Counted from the first letter of the stretch, positions 8,462-18,147 are shown. The stretch is 64,000 bases of DNA from Sphingomonas sp. CROZ-RG-20F-R02-07 (GCF_022662335.1 NZ_JAKNQJ010000003.1:124001-188000), one strand, 5' to 3'. Numbers and translations are program-made. Notes: generated from the sequence alone by a model not told the origin.

Positions 8462-9493
8462 TCAGCGCGCTGCCGGTGCGGGTGGGGAGCCGGTCAGGTC
8501 GCGCACGATCGCGATCCGATCTCCCAGGTCGCGCATCGCATAGATCCGGCCGCGCGCGTTGCGAAACGGGCGGTGCAGCACCATCATCAGGCGACCGTCG
8601 AAGCAGCGGAACAGCATGCCATGCCCGCTATCGGCGCGCACGAGCGGGGGCAGTTGCTCCCAGGGTCCGTCGATCGTCCCGCTCCGCGACCGCGCGAGCC
8701 CCTGAACATAGCCGGCCTTGTCGTAGCTCGACCACAGCATCAGCAACGTGCCGGTGCGCGTGCGGTAGAGTTCCGGCCCGTCGGTGACGTAGATCGTGTC
8801 GCCTTCGGGCTGCGGCTTGCCATCGGCCCAAGGCGCATCGGAGGCGTGGAACAGCGTGTGCGGCGTGCCGGCCGCGGTCAGCGCATCGGTCAGCGGCATC
8901 GCCTCGATCGCGCCATCGCCCGTCTGCACCCATTCATGCGCATAGACGAGCCACAGCTTGCCCACGGGATCGACATAGAGCGTGCCGTCGAGCGTCATCC
9001 GTGCCGCCGAAACGATCGGTTCGCCGCCATGAGCGAGCCGAAACGGGCCGTCCAGCGTATCGGCGACTGCCAGGATCGTGCTGCGCCGAACGGGATGCCG
9101 CGGGCCGGTGGCGGGAAGCGGCGCCGCGTCGTTGTGGAAGGTCGCGAACAGATACCAGCGCCCCCGCCAGCGATGGACCTCCGGCGCCCAGGCTCCGTCG
9201 TTCGCCCAGGTGCCCGGCGGCAGCGCGAACACAACGCGCGGCCGCGTCCAGCGCTTCAGATCGCGGCTGGTATAGGCCATGATCCCCAGCCGGGCGTCGC
9301 CCGTCATCGCCGGTTCGTTCCGGGTGAAGAGATGATAGGTTCGCCCCGCTCGATCGGCGACGATCCAGGGATCGTGCAGCGGCATATCGGGCCAGCGCAA
9401 TATCGGCGCGACCGGCGGCGCTGGGCGCGTCTCGGCCAGCGCGGGATCACGCGCGCCCGCCATCAGCGCGAGCGCGATCAGGAGGCGGTGCAT
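8462..9493 (-). CDS. Glycoside hydrolase family 43, exported
   Basis: A 343-residue five-bladed beta-propeller glycosidase with a signal peptide (residues 1 to about 20). The GH43 triad is visible: base D41 in LHDPWIV, pKa-tuning D169 in MTLDGTLYVD and acid E241 in DGPELYR. GH43 enzymes of this kind remove arabinofuranose or xylose, or cut arabinan; with its neighbours an arabinofuranosidase acting on arabinogalactan side chains is the best guess. It is the last gene of the minus-strand operon, and its start lies 16 nt inside the end of the GH30 gene, so coupling is likely. Confidence 0.9.
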   Translation of the reverse strand: MHRLLIALALMAGARDPALAETRPAPPVAPILRWPDMPLHDPWIVADRAGRTYHLFTRNEPAMTGDARLGIMAYTSRDLKRWTRPRVVFALPPGTWANDGAWAPEVHRWRGRWYLFATFHNDAAPLPATGPRHPVRRSTILAVADTLDGPFRLAHGGEPIVSAARMTLDGTLYVDPVGKLWLVYAHEWVQTGDGAIEAMPLTDALTAAGTPHTLFHASDAPWADGKPQPEGDTIYVTDGPELYRTRTGTLLMLWSSYDKAGYVQGLARSRSGTIDGPWEQLPPLVRADSGHGMLFRCFDGRLMMVLHRPFRNARGRIYAMRDLGDRIAIVRDLTGSPPAPAAR

Positions 9494-10977
9494 GCGCCCT
9501 CCCCCGCCCCGTCGCGCGTCAGCAGCAGCGTCACGATCGATCGTGCCGGTGCGATCGTGCCGGCGGTGCAGGCCGCCGTGCGGCGCGCGTCGGTGACGAT
9601 CATCCGGCTGCGCCAGCCCGCCGGCACGCTCAGGCGCCGCGGGCGATCGCCGCCGTTCACATGGACCAGCGCAAGCGTCCGGCCATCAGGCGACAGCGCC
9701 CCGGCCGTATCGAGATCGTCCACCGCGATCAGGCGATAGCCAGGGCGGATATAGCGGCTGAACTGCGCCATCGCCCAATATTTGCGCGTGAGATGGAAGG
9801 GGTGGGCTGCGCCGGCATCGGCGCGCAGATCCGCCTTGATGAGCCCCCAGTTCGATCCCGCGCTGCCACCCCGCGCGCTGAGATCCTCCACCGCTTGCCA
9901 GAACACCCAGGCCGCCGGCTCCAGTCGCTTGAGATCGAGCACGACATGCTCGGCAAAGGCCAGCGCCGATGCCATGCCGGCGAAATCCTCCGGATCGTTG
10001 CCGAGCGGCGTGTCGTTCTCGCTCATCCACAGCCGGATGCCCGCCGCCCGCGCCGCATCGCGCACGCCCGTCTGGTTCACCGTGCCATAGCTGTGCACGT
10101 TGAGCTGGCCGATCCGCGCCCGTATGGCGGGAGAATAGGCCGCCCAATCGGTGAGGAACCGGCTCGAGCTGGTCTCGTCCGGCGCTGCCACCACGGTCGC
10201 CAGTTTGCGGGCCCGCAGCGCGGCGTCGGCGGCATCGATCATCGCGGCCTGGCGGGCCGGCCCCCAATGCGCGCCCTCCTGCCGGTTCGCGGCGTACCAA
10301 TAATCGGTGTCGGGCTCGTTGACGGGAGACAGCGTCCGGAACACGATGCCATGGCGCCGCTGCAATTCTTCCACCACGCGCGCCAGATAGGCGGCGAACG
10401 GGCGTTCGAACCCGGCCCGCAGATTCTCGTCCGTAGCCTTGGTCGCGCCCGAGACGCGGCCCGACACCGTCATGAACCAGGGCGGCGAATTCGAGAATGC
10501 CTCGAAAATCGGGTGATCGACGCGGGCCTTGATCGCGTCCAGCCACCAACGCTGGCCGGCATCGCGCGACCAGTCCCACAGGCGTTCGTCATCGGCACGC
10601 CACCAATCGCGGCCCGTGATGCCGACGGGCTGGCGCCAGAAACCGGCGACCGCAGCGCCGGGGCGCAGATAAGGCGGGGTCCCCTCGGCATTGCCGCCGC
10701 CGATATTGTAGCGCGCGATCGTCCAGCCGAGTCCGTCCCGCCCGTAGAGCCGGTCGGCCAGCCGCTCGCGATCGGCATCGGGCCATCCGCCGGTGACGTT
10801 CGCGAACCAGGCGAGCGCGGTGCCCCAGCCTTCGAACGTCGTGGACGGCCGGTCTATCGCGGGACGAAGCGCCACCTCCGTCGCCGGCGCCTGCGCCACC
10901 GCGGGCGCGGCTATCGCGGACATGGCCGGCATGGCCGGCATGGCGATGAGCGCGAGGGCGGCCACCGCGATCCGCAT
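9478..10977 (-). CDS. Glycoside hydrolase family 30, endo-beta-1,6-galactanase-like
   Basis: A 499-residue exported enzyme: a signal peptide (about residues 1-29), a (beta/alpha)8 barrel and a C-terminal beta side domain. The barrel carries FEGWGTALAWFA near the N-terminus, acid/base E221 in SPVNEPD and the probable nucleophile E320 in LWMSEND, as in clan A. The overall pattern fits the GH30 members that cut beta-1,6-galactan side chains of type II arabinogalactan. ATG 10977 overlaps the GH27 stop (TGATG); longer starts run into the GH27 coding sequence. A glucanase or xylanase specificity is less likely but not excluded. Confidence 0.85.
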   Translation of the reverse strand: MRIAVAALALIAMPAMPAMSAIAAPAVAQAPATEVALRPAIDRPSTTFEGWGTALAWFANVTGGWPDADRERLADRLYGRDGLGWTIARYNIGGGNAEGTPPYLRPGAAVAGFWRQPVGITGRDWWRADDERLWDWSRDAGQRWWLDAIKARVDHPIFEAFSNSPPWFMTVSGRVSGATKATDENLRAGFERPFAAYLARVVEELQRRHGIVFRTLSPVNEPDTDYWYAANRQEGAHWGPARQAAMIDAADAALRARKLATVVAAPDETSSSRFLTDWAAYSPAIRARIGQLNVHSYGTVNQTGVRDAARAAGIRLWMSENDTPLGNDPEDFAGMASALAFAEHVVLDLKRLEPAAWVFWQAVEDLSARGGSAGSNWGLIKADLRADAGAAHPFHLTRKYWAMAQFSRYIRPGYRLIAVDDLDTAGALSPDGRTLALVHVNGGDRPRRLSVPAGWRSRMIVTDARRTAACTAGTIAPARSIVTLLLTRDGAGEGACTAS

Positions 10978-12308
10978 CAGGCCGCCTTCAGCCGGAAGAG
11001 CCCGGCACCGTGCGGTTCGATGCGCCGCTCGATGCGGCGGGTCGCGCCGCCGTCCGGCCGACGCTGCCACAGATCGCGCACCGCCACCGGCCGATCGATC
11101 CCGAGCATCGCGAGCTCGATCCCGACCGTGCGCGCCGCCTTGCCAGTGTTGAACAAAGCCAGATACGTGTCACCGCCCGGCGCGCGCGCCGACCAGATCC
11201 GCGTGCCGTCTTCGACGAAAAGCGGGCGGTTGGCAGCGGACGCCTGATTGACCGCGATCACCTCCGGGTTGGTCAGGAGCGCCTTGGTCGACGCATCCAG
11301 CCGCCGCAGATCGCCGCCCATGATGAGCGGCGACCGCGCGATCGACCACAGCGTCATCACGGTGCGCTGCTCGTCCGGCGTGAAGCGCGTGTCGCGCTCG
11401 CCCAGCGCCAGCCTTCCGAGCGGCAGCATGTCCGCATCCGGCCAGCCGCCATCGCCCATATAGGGGTTCCAGTTTTCCAGCCGGGTGAACTGCGCCTCCA
11501 GCAACGCCCAATCATCCCAGAAATCGTCGGAAATACGCCACATCTGCGCATGGGCGCGTGCGTGGACGGCGCGATCGACCGGCGTCTCGCCCGGCGACAT
11601 GCTGAGCAACATCGGCCGGCCCGATCGCCGGATCGCCAGCGCGATCGCCTCGATCTCCGCCGCATGCGAGTCATAGGGCCGGCTGAGATCGTCGACCTTG
11701 ACGAAATCGACGCCCCAGCGCGCATATTCGGCGAACACCCCGTCATAATAGGCCTGTGCACCCGGCCGGCGCATGTCCACGCCGAACATGTCGACGTTCC
11801 ACGAACAGGTGCTGCCGGTGTCCGCAATGTCGCGCGCCCGATAGCGCGTGCCGGCCACCGGCAGGTTGGCGGCCACCGCCGCGCGCGGGATCCCGCGCAT
11901 GCGGTGGATGCCGAAGCGCAGCCCGAGCGCATGGACATGGCCGGCGAGCGCCGCGAATCCCGTGCCGTTTTCGCTGCTGGGGAAACGCACCGGATCGGGC
12001 TGAAAGCGGCCAAAGCCGTCCATCACCGGCACGATATCGGCGTTGTACGTATAGCCCTTGGCCCGCGGATCATACCATTGATGGTCGACCGTGAAGATGT
12101 CGTACCCTGCGGGAAGCAGCTCGCGCGCCATGATCCGCGCCGTTTCGCGCGCTTGATCCTCGGTGATCGTCACCGCGAAGCTGTTCCAGCTGTTCCATCC
12201 CATTGGCGGCGTGGGCGCGAGCGGGGGCGGCGCCGCCGGTCGCGCGATCGCCGGCGCTGCCGCCGCCGCGACGGAGCCCGCGAGGAACGAACGCCGGTTC
12301 GGGGTCAT
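10977..12308 (-). CDS. Glycoside hydrolase family 27 (alpha-galactosidase or beta-L-arabinopyranosidase)
   Basis: A 443-residue enzyme with a twin-arginine signal (MTPNRRSFLAG, then an alanine-rich core), so probably Tat-exported. GH27 hallmarks are PPMGWNSWNSF (about residues 34-44), the nucleophile Asp 206 in FVKVDDL, and the acid in WRISDDF (Asp 261/262). Family members hydrolyse alpha-D-galactose or beta-L-arabinopyranose; the second is plausible for arabinogalactan. Its ATG overlaps the stop of the GH35 gene (ATGA) and its stop overlaps the start of GH30 (TGATG). Confidence 0.93.
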   Translation of the reverse strand: MTPNRRSFLAGSVAAAAAPAIARPAAPPPLAPTPPMGWNSWNSFAVTITEDQARETARIMARELLPAGYDIFTVDHQWYDPRAKGYTYNADIVPVMDGFGRFQPDPVRFPSSENGTGFAALAGHVHALGLRFGIHRMRGIPRAAVAANLPVAGTRYRARDIADTGSTCSWNVDMFGVDMRRPGAQAYYDGVFAEYARWGVDFVKVDDLSRPYDSHAAEIEAIALAIRRSGRPMLLSMSPGETPVDRAVHARAHAQMWRISDDFWDDWALLEAQFTRLENWNPYMGDGGWPDADMLPLGRLALGERDTRFTPDEQRTVMTLWSIARSPLIMGGDLRRLDASTKALLTNPEVIAVNQASAANRPLFVEDGTRIWSARAPGGDTYLALFNTGKAARTVGIELAMLGIDRPVAVRDLWQRRPDGGATRRIERRIEPHGAGLFRLKAA

Positions 12309-13963
12309 CGCGGCGCCTGCACCGTCACCATCAGCGATGCTCCGGAAGCAGGCAGGATCAGCCCGAACGCGGTTTCGTCGCCGTTGAGCAGCCGCTCGCG
12401 CACCCAGCGCCCGCTTTCGAAACGGCCCTGTTCCACGCCGACGAGCTGCACCGTTCCCGGATGGCCGAGCTTGGTCGCGAACTTCAGGTTGGCGGCGGCG
12501 CCCACCAGGAGAAAACGGTCCGGCGCGACCTGCGCCGCGATCACCCGGCCCGACAGATCGGCATTGCCCTGCCCGCGCGGGCCGCCATAGCCGTCGCGCA
12601 CCTCACCAAACCGGGCGACGAGATCGAGATCGGCAAACGCCATCGGTACATTGGCCATGCCGTCCTCCTCGATCGCGCTGCGCACCTGCCCCGCATCGCG
12701 CAGCGGGATCAGGAACGGCCCGGCCTCGCGCAACAGCCGATAGTCGACCGCGATCGGCTCCTCGGCATCCTTGCCGTCGCGGCGGCCGAATTCCTCGCCG
12801 ATCCCGAATTTGGAGATGCCGACGCCGTACGGCCGGGCCAGCGTCCAGAAGGCGTGGCGGGCGTGCGCCATGCTGCCGCCGGTTTCGGGAACGAAAAGCG
12901 GGTTGCCCGGCACGTCATAGGCTTCGGCGATCTCGGTATAGGGCGCGACATTGGTGTCGTAATTGTCCACCCCCACCACATCGATCGCAGGCGCAAGCGC
13001 GCGCCATTGCGGCAGCAGCCAGGACACGGCGCCCCCCGAGGGCGAGCTGTCTCCCGGCCGCAGCAATCCCGGCTGCTGGCGCGGCCAGACATTGGCGTAG
13101 AGCGGCAGATCATAGGCGCGCTTTCCCGCCGCCGCGACCGCGCCGATGTAGCGCGCGGTGTGATAGGCCATGAACGCCTCGGGCGCGCGTTCGCCATAGT
13201 TCGCGGCCCAATCCCCGGGCTTCGCGCCAGCCATGTCGGCGGGCACCGGTGCGGCGAACAGCGCGTTGGCGGCCGGCGAGTGATCGCGATCCGCACCGAG
13301 CGTCCCCGCCTCGTTTTCGACCTGCACCATGATGACGGTGCGCTGCCGTCCATCGATCGTCTTGAGGTGCGCCATCAAGGCCCCGAACGCGCGCGCATTG
13401 GCGTCGCGGCTGGCGCCGGCGATAGGGCTCAACACCTCGATCGGCGCGCCGTCCGCGCCGATCACCCGCGGAAAGCGCGTGGTGTCGCGCTTCACCCATG
13501 CGGGCGTGTAGCTCATATTGGCGTTCTTCCACGTCCCGAACCAGAGCAGCGCCAGCCGGACCTTCTGCGCCCGGGCCTCGGCGACGAGACCGTCGACGAC
13601 CGACCAGTCGAACCGGCCCTCCTCGGGCTCGACCGATTCCCACCCGACTGGCGCCATGACCACATTGGCGTGCGACCGCGCGATCGCGGGCGCCAGCTTG
13701 TGGAATTCGCCGGCGAAACCGCTGGAATTGTTGAGCTGGATGCCGAGCACGAGAAACGGCGCGCCATCCACGCGGAGCGCCGGCTTCCCCGAACCCGTCG
13801 CAACGAAACCGCTATCCTGCGCCATGACGGGCACGCCGGCCCCGGCCAGCAGCAGGGCGACGAGCGACCGGCCCACCACGCGCCCGACCGGGCTGCGCCC
13901 AGCCTTGCCAGCATGATGCCTCACGTCCAGCGCCATGATTCCCTCAGCGTCACGAGCCGCCAT
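12305..13963 (-). CDS. Glycoside hydrolase family 35-like beta-galactosidase
   Basis: A 552-residue exported enzyme of the GH35 type with a DUF5597-like C-terminal part. A hydrophobic signal region ending VPVMAQ is at about residues 33-49. The acid/base is E218 in VQVENEAG and the nucleophile lies in FVPETGG. It should release galactose from beta-galactosyl chain ends. ATG 13963 was chosen because GGGGG stands 9 nt upstream and a candidate promoter ends just before it; the frame extends further upstream without support. It heads the operon GH35-GH27-GH30-GH43, in which every junction overlaps. Confidence 0.9.
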   Translation of the reverse strand: MAARDAEGIMALDVRHHAGKAGRSPVGRVVGRSLVALLLAGAGVPVMAQDSGFVATGSGKPALRVDGAPFLVLGIQLNNSSGFAGEFHKLAPAIARSHANVVMAPVGWESVEPEEGRFDWSVVDGLVAEARAQKVRLALLWFGTWKNANMSYTPAWVKRDTTRFPRVIGADGAPIEVLSPIAGASRDANARAFGALMAHLKTIDGRQRTVIMVQVENEAGTLGADRDHSPAANALFAAPVPADMAGAKPGDWAANYGERAPEAFMAYHTARYIGAVAAAGKRAYDLPLYANVWPRQQPGLLRPGDSSPSGGAVSWLLPQWRALAPAIDVVGVDNYDTNVAPYTEIAEAYDVPGNPLFVPETGGSMAHARHAFWTLARPYGVGISKFGIGEEFGRRDGKDAEEPIAVDYRLLREAGPFLIPLRDAGQVRSAIEEDGMANVPMAFADLDLVARFGEVRDGYGGPRGQGNADLSGRVIAAQVAPDRFLLVGAAANLKFATKLGHPGTVQLVGVEQGRFESGRWVRERLLNGDETAFGLILPASGASLMVTVQAPR

Positions 13964-13984
13964 CGTCAGCTTCCCCCTTTTATG

Positions 13985-14019
13985 ATGTAGGACAATAAAC
14001 ATTGGGCTCCGAGCGTCAA
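13985..14019 (-). promoter_or_regulatory. Candidate promoter with GntR-type operator for the GH35 operon
   Basis: On the minus strand TTGACG (14014-14019) and TATTGT (13992-13997) are separated by 16 nt, and TTGTCCTACAT (13995-13985) overlaps the -10 box and the likely start point, 22 nt before the GH35 ATG. The motif fits TTGTNNNACNT, close to the TNGTNNNACNA pattern of FadR-type GntR operators. The promoter call is by eye. Confidence 0.5.
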
Positions 14020-14332
14020 CACGTCTGCGCCGATTGCGAGAGCGGTGCCGATTCCTCACGGTTTCCAAGGGATTGGCCGATCGCACCGATAGAGCGCCAG
14101 CAATGCGTCGGCGCACCTCAAGGCCGCCAGCTCGACGACGGACGCGTTTGCAATCGCGGCCGAGCCTATCCAGCGACAGCAAGCAGATTCGCCACGGGCA
14201 CAACAATCGCCCTGCCCGGCGACACACCCGGTTTTGCGGGCCTCTACAGAGGCTTGCCCGGAAACGGGGCGGTATACGACGGCATCGTCGACCCGATCTT
14301 TCACCATTTCGCCCGATCCGACGAAAGAGCGC

Positions 14333-14368
14333 TTGCGCGACAAATACACCGCTGATAAAGTCCGACAA
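14333..14368 (+). promoter_or_regulatory. Candidate promoter and operator for the first TonB receptor
   Basis: TTGCGC (14333-14338) and TAAAGT (14356-14361) are 17 nt apart. TAAAGTCCGACAA (14356-14368) is the exact reverse complement of a 13-mer before the exo-galactanase gene at 20551-20563, and it includes the TTGTNNNACNT motif. It lies about 60 nt before the receptor ATG. The promoter is weak as drawn; the shared 13-mer is the firm observation. Confidence 0.5.
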
Positions 14369-14429
14369 CTGAAATCACAGATGAGGATTCAACCTCACTG
14401 GTCGATTTGGAACAGGGGAGGTTTCCAGC

Positions 14430-17348
14430 ATGAAGCGTTTTCGTTTGGCTCTTGGAGCGTCGCTCACCGCGATCGCCGCGTCGGCCGGTTCTGCGGCTTA
14501 TGCGCAGCAGGCCAATGGCGGGGTCACCGGGTCCATTCCCGTCCAGCAGGGCAACGGCGCCACCACCGGCTCGCTGAACGTGCAACAGGGCAGCGGTAAC
14601 GGCACCGGATCGCTCAACGCCGACCAGGCCGCGACCGCGCCGCAATCGGACGACATCGTGGTGACCGGCGTTCGCGAGAGCCTTCGCTCGGCGCAGGCGA
14701 TCAAGCGCAATTCGGACCAGATCGTCGATTCGGTGAATGCGCAGGACATCGGCAAGCTGCCCGACGCGAATACGATCGAGGCGCTTCAGCGGATCACCGG
14801 CGTCCAGATCCAGCGCCGCTACGGCGAAGGGGCGACCGATTTCGATCACCGAACCTCGCCCGCCGTCACCGTGCGCGGCCTGACCCAGACGCAGAATTTC
14901 CTCGACGGCCGTGCGGTCTATTCGGCATCGGGCGGTCGCGCCTTCGATCTGGAGGGCATGCCGCCCGAGCTGCTCGCCGGCATCGACGTCTACAAAAATC
15001 CCCCGGCCAACATCATCGAAGGCGGCATCGGCGGCGCGATCAACCTGCGCACGCGGCTGCCCTTCGATGCGCCCGGGCAGGTCGTCAGCGTGACCGCCAA
15101 GGGCAATTATTACGATCGGGCCGACAAGTTCGGCGGCTCGGGCTCCGCGCTCTACAGCAACCGTTTCGAGACCGGGATGGGCGAGATCGGCGTCTTGCTG
15201 AACGTCAGCTACGCCAAGAGCGATTACCGCCAGGACGCGATCCTGATCGGCCCGTTCGGTCCCGTCGCCCCCGGCTCGATCGCCGGCGCGCCGAGCAACC
15301 CGCAGATTCCCTATGGCGTGCAGCTTTACAACGACGAGGGCGATCGCCGCCGTCTGGGCGTGGCCGGTGCGCTGCAGTGGCAGGCAACCGATCGGCTGCT
15401 GCTGACGGCGCAGGCGCTCTACACGCGCTACACCTTCTTCCGCAGCGGCAAATATTTCTACGCGAACAACGGCAACAACCCCAGCCCCACCGATTCGAGC
15501 GTCAATCTCGCCACGCCGCTGGCCGGGGGAAGCTTCACCTTCGCCCCGGGCAGCTACACCGATCCGGCCACCGGGCAGGTGATGCACTATGCCACCAAGG
15601 GGTCGCTGCAGAGCCAGATCTTCGAATCGGCGCGCTTCGATCAGGATCTGACGAACACGTCGGGCAATTACACGCTCAATGCCAAATGGCAGGCGACCGA
15701 CCACATCAAGGTCAACCTCGACGGCCAGTATCTCAAATCGAGCTACGATGCGGATCGCAACGGGTTCGTGATCTCGCTCTATGACAAGGCCGGCGAAACC
15801 GGCCGGACCGCGCCCAACCAGACGATCGTCGATTTCGATCTGACCGGCAGCCGCCCGCGCTGGGACGTCCGCAACCCCGCGATACTCAACAATCCGGCGA
15901 GTTACGGCTTCACCTACATGGCCGATTCGCTCCAGCGCAACGATGCGGACCAGCTCGCGCTCGCGTCCGACATCGAATATGACAATGAGGGCAGCTTCCT
16001 CGACAAATTCCGCCTGGGTGCGCGTTTCGCCCACAGCACGATCGATCTGCGCGGATCGTGGAACGCCTTCTGCCTGTATGCGACCGGCCCCGACGCGACG
16101 TGCGGTGCGCCCGCCGGAACGCCCTTCACGCGGTTGAGCCAATATCCGCAGCTCGCGCTGAACGGCCCGAGCCCGCACTTCTTCGACGGCCAGACCGCGA
16201 CGGGCGGGATCGTCTATCCCAATTTCGTCGCCGGCAACGGACTGTTCGATTCGCTCACCAAGACCGAGGCGCTGTTCGGCGCGACCCCGCAGACGCAGTT
16301 CAAGCCGGGCGATCTGAACCATCAGACCGAGCGTACGATCACGGGCTACGCGATCGCCGACTACAAGGGATCGGTCTTCGGGCTGGAGATCGACGGCACG
16401 GCCGGCGTCCGGCTGGTACAGACGCGCACCACCTCGATGGGAACGGTGTTCCAGAACAACGGCACGACCGCCGCGATCGACCTGCAGCAGACCTATTTCA
16501 ACGCGTTGCCGAGCTTTGATCTTCGCGCGCACCTCACATCCAAGCTGCAGGCACGCTTCGCCTATTCGAAGGGCGTGGCACGCCCCAATTTCGATCAGCT
16601 CTCGACCAACCTGACGCTCAGCGCCGCCAACCAGATCAATCCGATCACCGGCCATCCGAGCGCCAGTTCGGGCAACCCGTTCCTGCGGCCAATCAAATCG
16701 GACAATCTCGATCTGACGCTCGAATGGTATTTCGCGCCCGCCGGATCGCTGACGGGCGGCCTGTTCTACAAGAAGGTCAATGGCTTCCTGGCCAGCGGCA
16801 TCATCAACCAGACCTATAACGGCACGGTCTACGACGTCAGCACCAACGTCAATTCGGGCAATGGCACGATCAAGGGGCTGGAGGTCGCCTATCAGCAATT
16901 CTTCGATTTCCTGCCGGGCTTCCTGAAGGGCTTCGGCGTTCAGGCGAACTACACGCTCGTCGACAGCAGCGTCGCCAATCCCTTCTTCACGCCGGGGTCG
17001 GCTGCGCCGCAGCAGAGCCCGCTCGAGAAGCTGTCGAAGAACAGCTACAATCTCGTCGGTCTGTACGAGCGCGGGCCGCTCACCGCGCGTCTCGCCTGGA
17101 GCTGGCGTGGCCGTTATCTCGACGCGACGTCGGGCAGCGGTGCGCCGGGGCAGTTGCAGTTCGCCAACCCCTATGCCTCGCTGGACGCCTCGATCAGCGC
17201 GAACCTGAACAAGCATATCGCGGTGTCGGTCGATGCGGTGAACCTCAACAACCGCATGAACGAAACCTATATCGGAACGCCGCTCGCGCCGCTCCAATAT
17301 CAGCTCAACGATCGGCGGTTTGGCTTCTCGATCCGCGCGACCTATTGA
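14430..17348 (+). CDS. TonB-dependent receptor
   Basis: A 972-residue outer-membrane receptor for energised uptake of a large ligand, here probably an arabinogalactan oligosaccharide. It has a signal peptide ending AYAQ (about residue 26), three 13-residue Gly/Gln-rich repeats (residues 30-68, TGSLNVQQG type), a TonB box DDIVVTG (residues 74-80), a plug domain (LPDANTIEALQRITGVQI, split here as LPDANTIEAL and RITGVQI), and a 22-strand barrel ending in RRFGFSIRATY with the terminal aromatic needed for barrel insertion. It belongs to the large sphingomonad/Caulobacter receptor type that travels with tryptophan-halogenase-like genes, as it does here. A GGGGAGG ribosome site precedes ATG 14430. 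Confidence 0.95.
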   Translation: MKRFRLALGASLTAIAASAGSAAYAQQANGGVTGSIPVQQGNGATTGSLNVQQGSGNGTGSLNADQAATAPQSDDIVVTGVRESLRSAQAIKRNSDQIVDSVNAQDIGKLPDANTIEALQRITGVQIQRRYGEGATDFDHRTSPAVTVRGLTQTQNFLDGRAVYSASGGRAFDLEGMPPELLAGIDVYKNPPANIIEGGIGGAINLRTRLPFDAPGQVVSVTAKGNYYDRADKFGGSGSALYSNRFETGMGEIGVLLNVSYAKSDYRQDAILIGPFGPVAPGSIAGAPSNPQIPYGVQLYNDEGDRRRLGVAGALQWQATDRLLLTAQALYTRYTFFRSGKYFYANNGNNPSPTDSSVNLATPLAGGSFTFAPGSYTDPATGQVMHYATKGSLQSQIFESARFDQDLTNTSGNYTLNAKWQATDHIKVNLDGQYLKSSYDADRNGFVISLYDKAGETGRTAPNQTIVDFDLTGSRPRWDVRNPAILNNPASYGFTYMADSLQRNDADQLALASDIEYDNEGSFLDKFRLGARFAHSTIDLRGSWNAFCLYATGPDATCGAPAGTPFTRLSQYPQLALNGPSPHFFDGQTATGGIVYPNFVAGNGLFDSLTKTEALFGATPQTQFKPGDLNHQTERTITGYAIADYKGSVFGLEIDGTAGVRLVQTRTTSMGTVFQNNGTTAAIDLQQTYFNALPSFDLRAHLTSKLQARFAYSKGVARPNFDQLSTNLTLSAANQINPITGHPSASSGNPFLRPIKSDNLDLTLEWYFAPAGSLTGGLFYKKVNGFLASGIINQTYNGTVYDVSTNVNSGNGTIKGLEVAYQQFFDFLPGFLKGFGVQANYTLVDSSVANPFFTPGSAAPQQSPLEKLSKNSYNLVGLYERGPLTARLAWSWRGRYLDATSGSGAPGQLQFANPYASLDASISANLNKHIAVSVDAVNLNNRMNETYIGTPLAPLQYQLNDRRFGFSIRATY

Positions 17349-17358
17349 TCCCCAACCT

Positions 17359-17385
17359 GCCGGCGTGGCCCCCCGCCACGCCGGC
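17359..17385 (+). terminator. Strong hairpin after the TonB receptor
   Basis: GCCGGCGTGGC and GCCACGCCGGC form a perfect 11-bp stem with a 5-nt C loop, 10 nt after the receptor stop. It lacks a U-tract, so it may act as a processing or stability barrier that lowers expression of the following genes more than as a full terminator. Confidence 0.5.
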
Positions 17386-17415
17386 GATCAGGCAGGCGGG
17401 CGGGCGAGGCGGAGC

Positions 17416-18147
17416 ATGACCATCGACGCATCGCCGAAAACGGCATTCGCGTTTTCGCCGGACGCGCGGATCGCGGTTCATCATCTGGGCCGTGAGCGCG
17501 AACCCGTCGTCATGGCCGACCAAGCGTCCGGCCATGCGGCGGGGCTGGTGGATTTCGCCGCCACGCGTTCGGCCTTCAGCGCCGCCGAAACCACGGGCGG
17601 CGGCTATCCCGGCCTGCTCGGCACGGCACCGATCGCCTATGTCAACGCCATGGTGGCGTTCGCGCTCCCGCTCATCGCCCGCCATTTCGATACCGGTCCC
17701 GTGGCACCGGTACGCGCACGCGGCAATTTCTCGCTGGTGACGACGCCGCCCGAACGACTGTCGCCGGATCAGCGCTGGCCGCATGTCGATGCGGCGGATC
17801 GCTGGCTGTTTGCCGCGGTTCATTATCTCAGCCCGCACGTGACCGCGGGCACCGGCTTTTTCCGCCACCGCGACACCGGTTTCGAAACCATCGACCAAGA
17901 TCGGCTTCCCGCCTATCGCAGCGCCTATGAGGCGGACGTGCAAAGCGCGGCGGGCCACGGCTACGTCACGGCCGACAATGCGCTGTTCGATCCGATCGGG
18001 CGGATCGATGCCGCATTCGATCGCTTCATCCTCTACCGCGCCGCGCTGCTGCATTCGGGCATGATCGACACGCTGCCCGCCTTCCCTGCCGATCCGCGCC
18101 GCGGGCGGCTGACGGGCAATCTGTTTCTTCAGGTCCGCCGCCGATGA
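17416..18147 (+). CDS. DUF6445 family protein
   Basis: A 243-residue cytoplasmic protein with HHLGREREPVV near the start, GGGYPGLLG in the middle, and FFRHRDTGF in the second half; the H and D residues in the last two are reminiscent of 2-oxoglutarate oxygenase folds, though I cannot show the iron triad. This family is commonly found between a TonB receptor and a tryptophan-halogenase-like gene in sphingomonads and Caulobacter, as here. Function unknown. ATG 17416 is preceded by GGCGGAG. The stop overlaps the halogenase start (ATGA). Confidence 0.75.
   Translation: MTIDASPKTAFAFSPDARIAVHHLGREREPVVMADQASGHAAGLVDFAATRSAFSAAETTGGGYPGLLGTAPIAYVNAMVAFALPLIARHFDTGPVAPVRARGNFSLVTTPPERLSPDQRWPHVDAADRWLFAAVHYLSPHVTAGTGFFRHRDTGFETIDQDRLPAYRSAYEADVQSAAGHGYVTADNALFDPIGRIDAAFDRFILYRAALLHSGMIDTLPAFPADPRRGRLTGNLFLQVRRR

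Larger units (their letters stand above)
13964..14429. other. Divergent promoter region between the GH35 operon and a TonB receptor
   Basis: This 466-base stretch has no convincing gene; frames of 97 to 117 codons on both strands lack ribosome sites and any recognisable pattern. It holds a candidate promoter and operator at each end (13985-14019 minus, 14333-14368 plus). The middle, about 14030-14330, shows nothing else I can support. Confidence 0.7.

Noticed and set aside
14002..14355. 117-codon frame in the divergent promoter region
   Set aside because: No ribosome site, no recognisable pattern, and it overlaps the candidate promoter of the receptor.
14301..17297. 998-codon minus-strand open frame across the TonB receptor
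   Set aside because: It mirrors the receptor's coding strand, lacks a ribosome site and is low in aromatic residues; a shadow.
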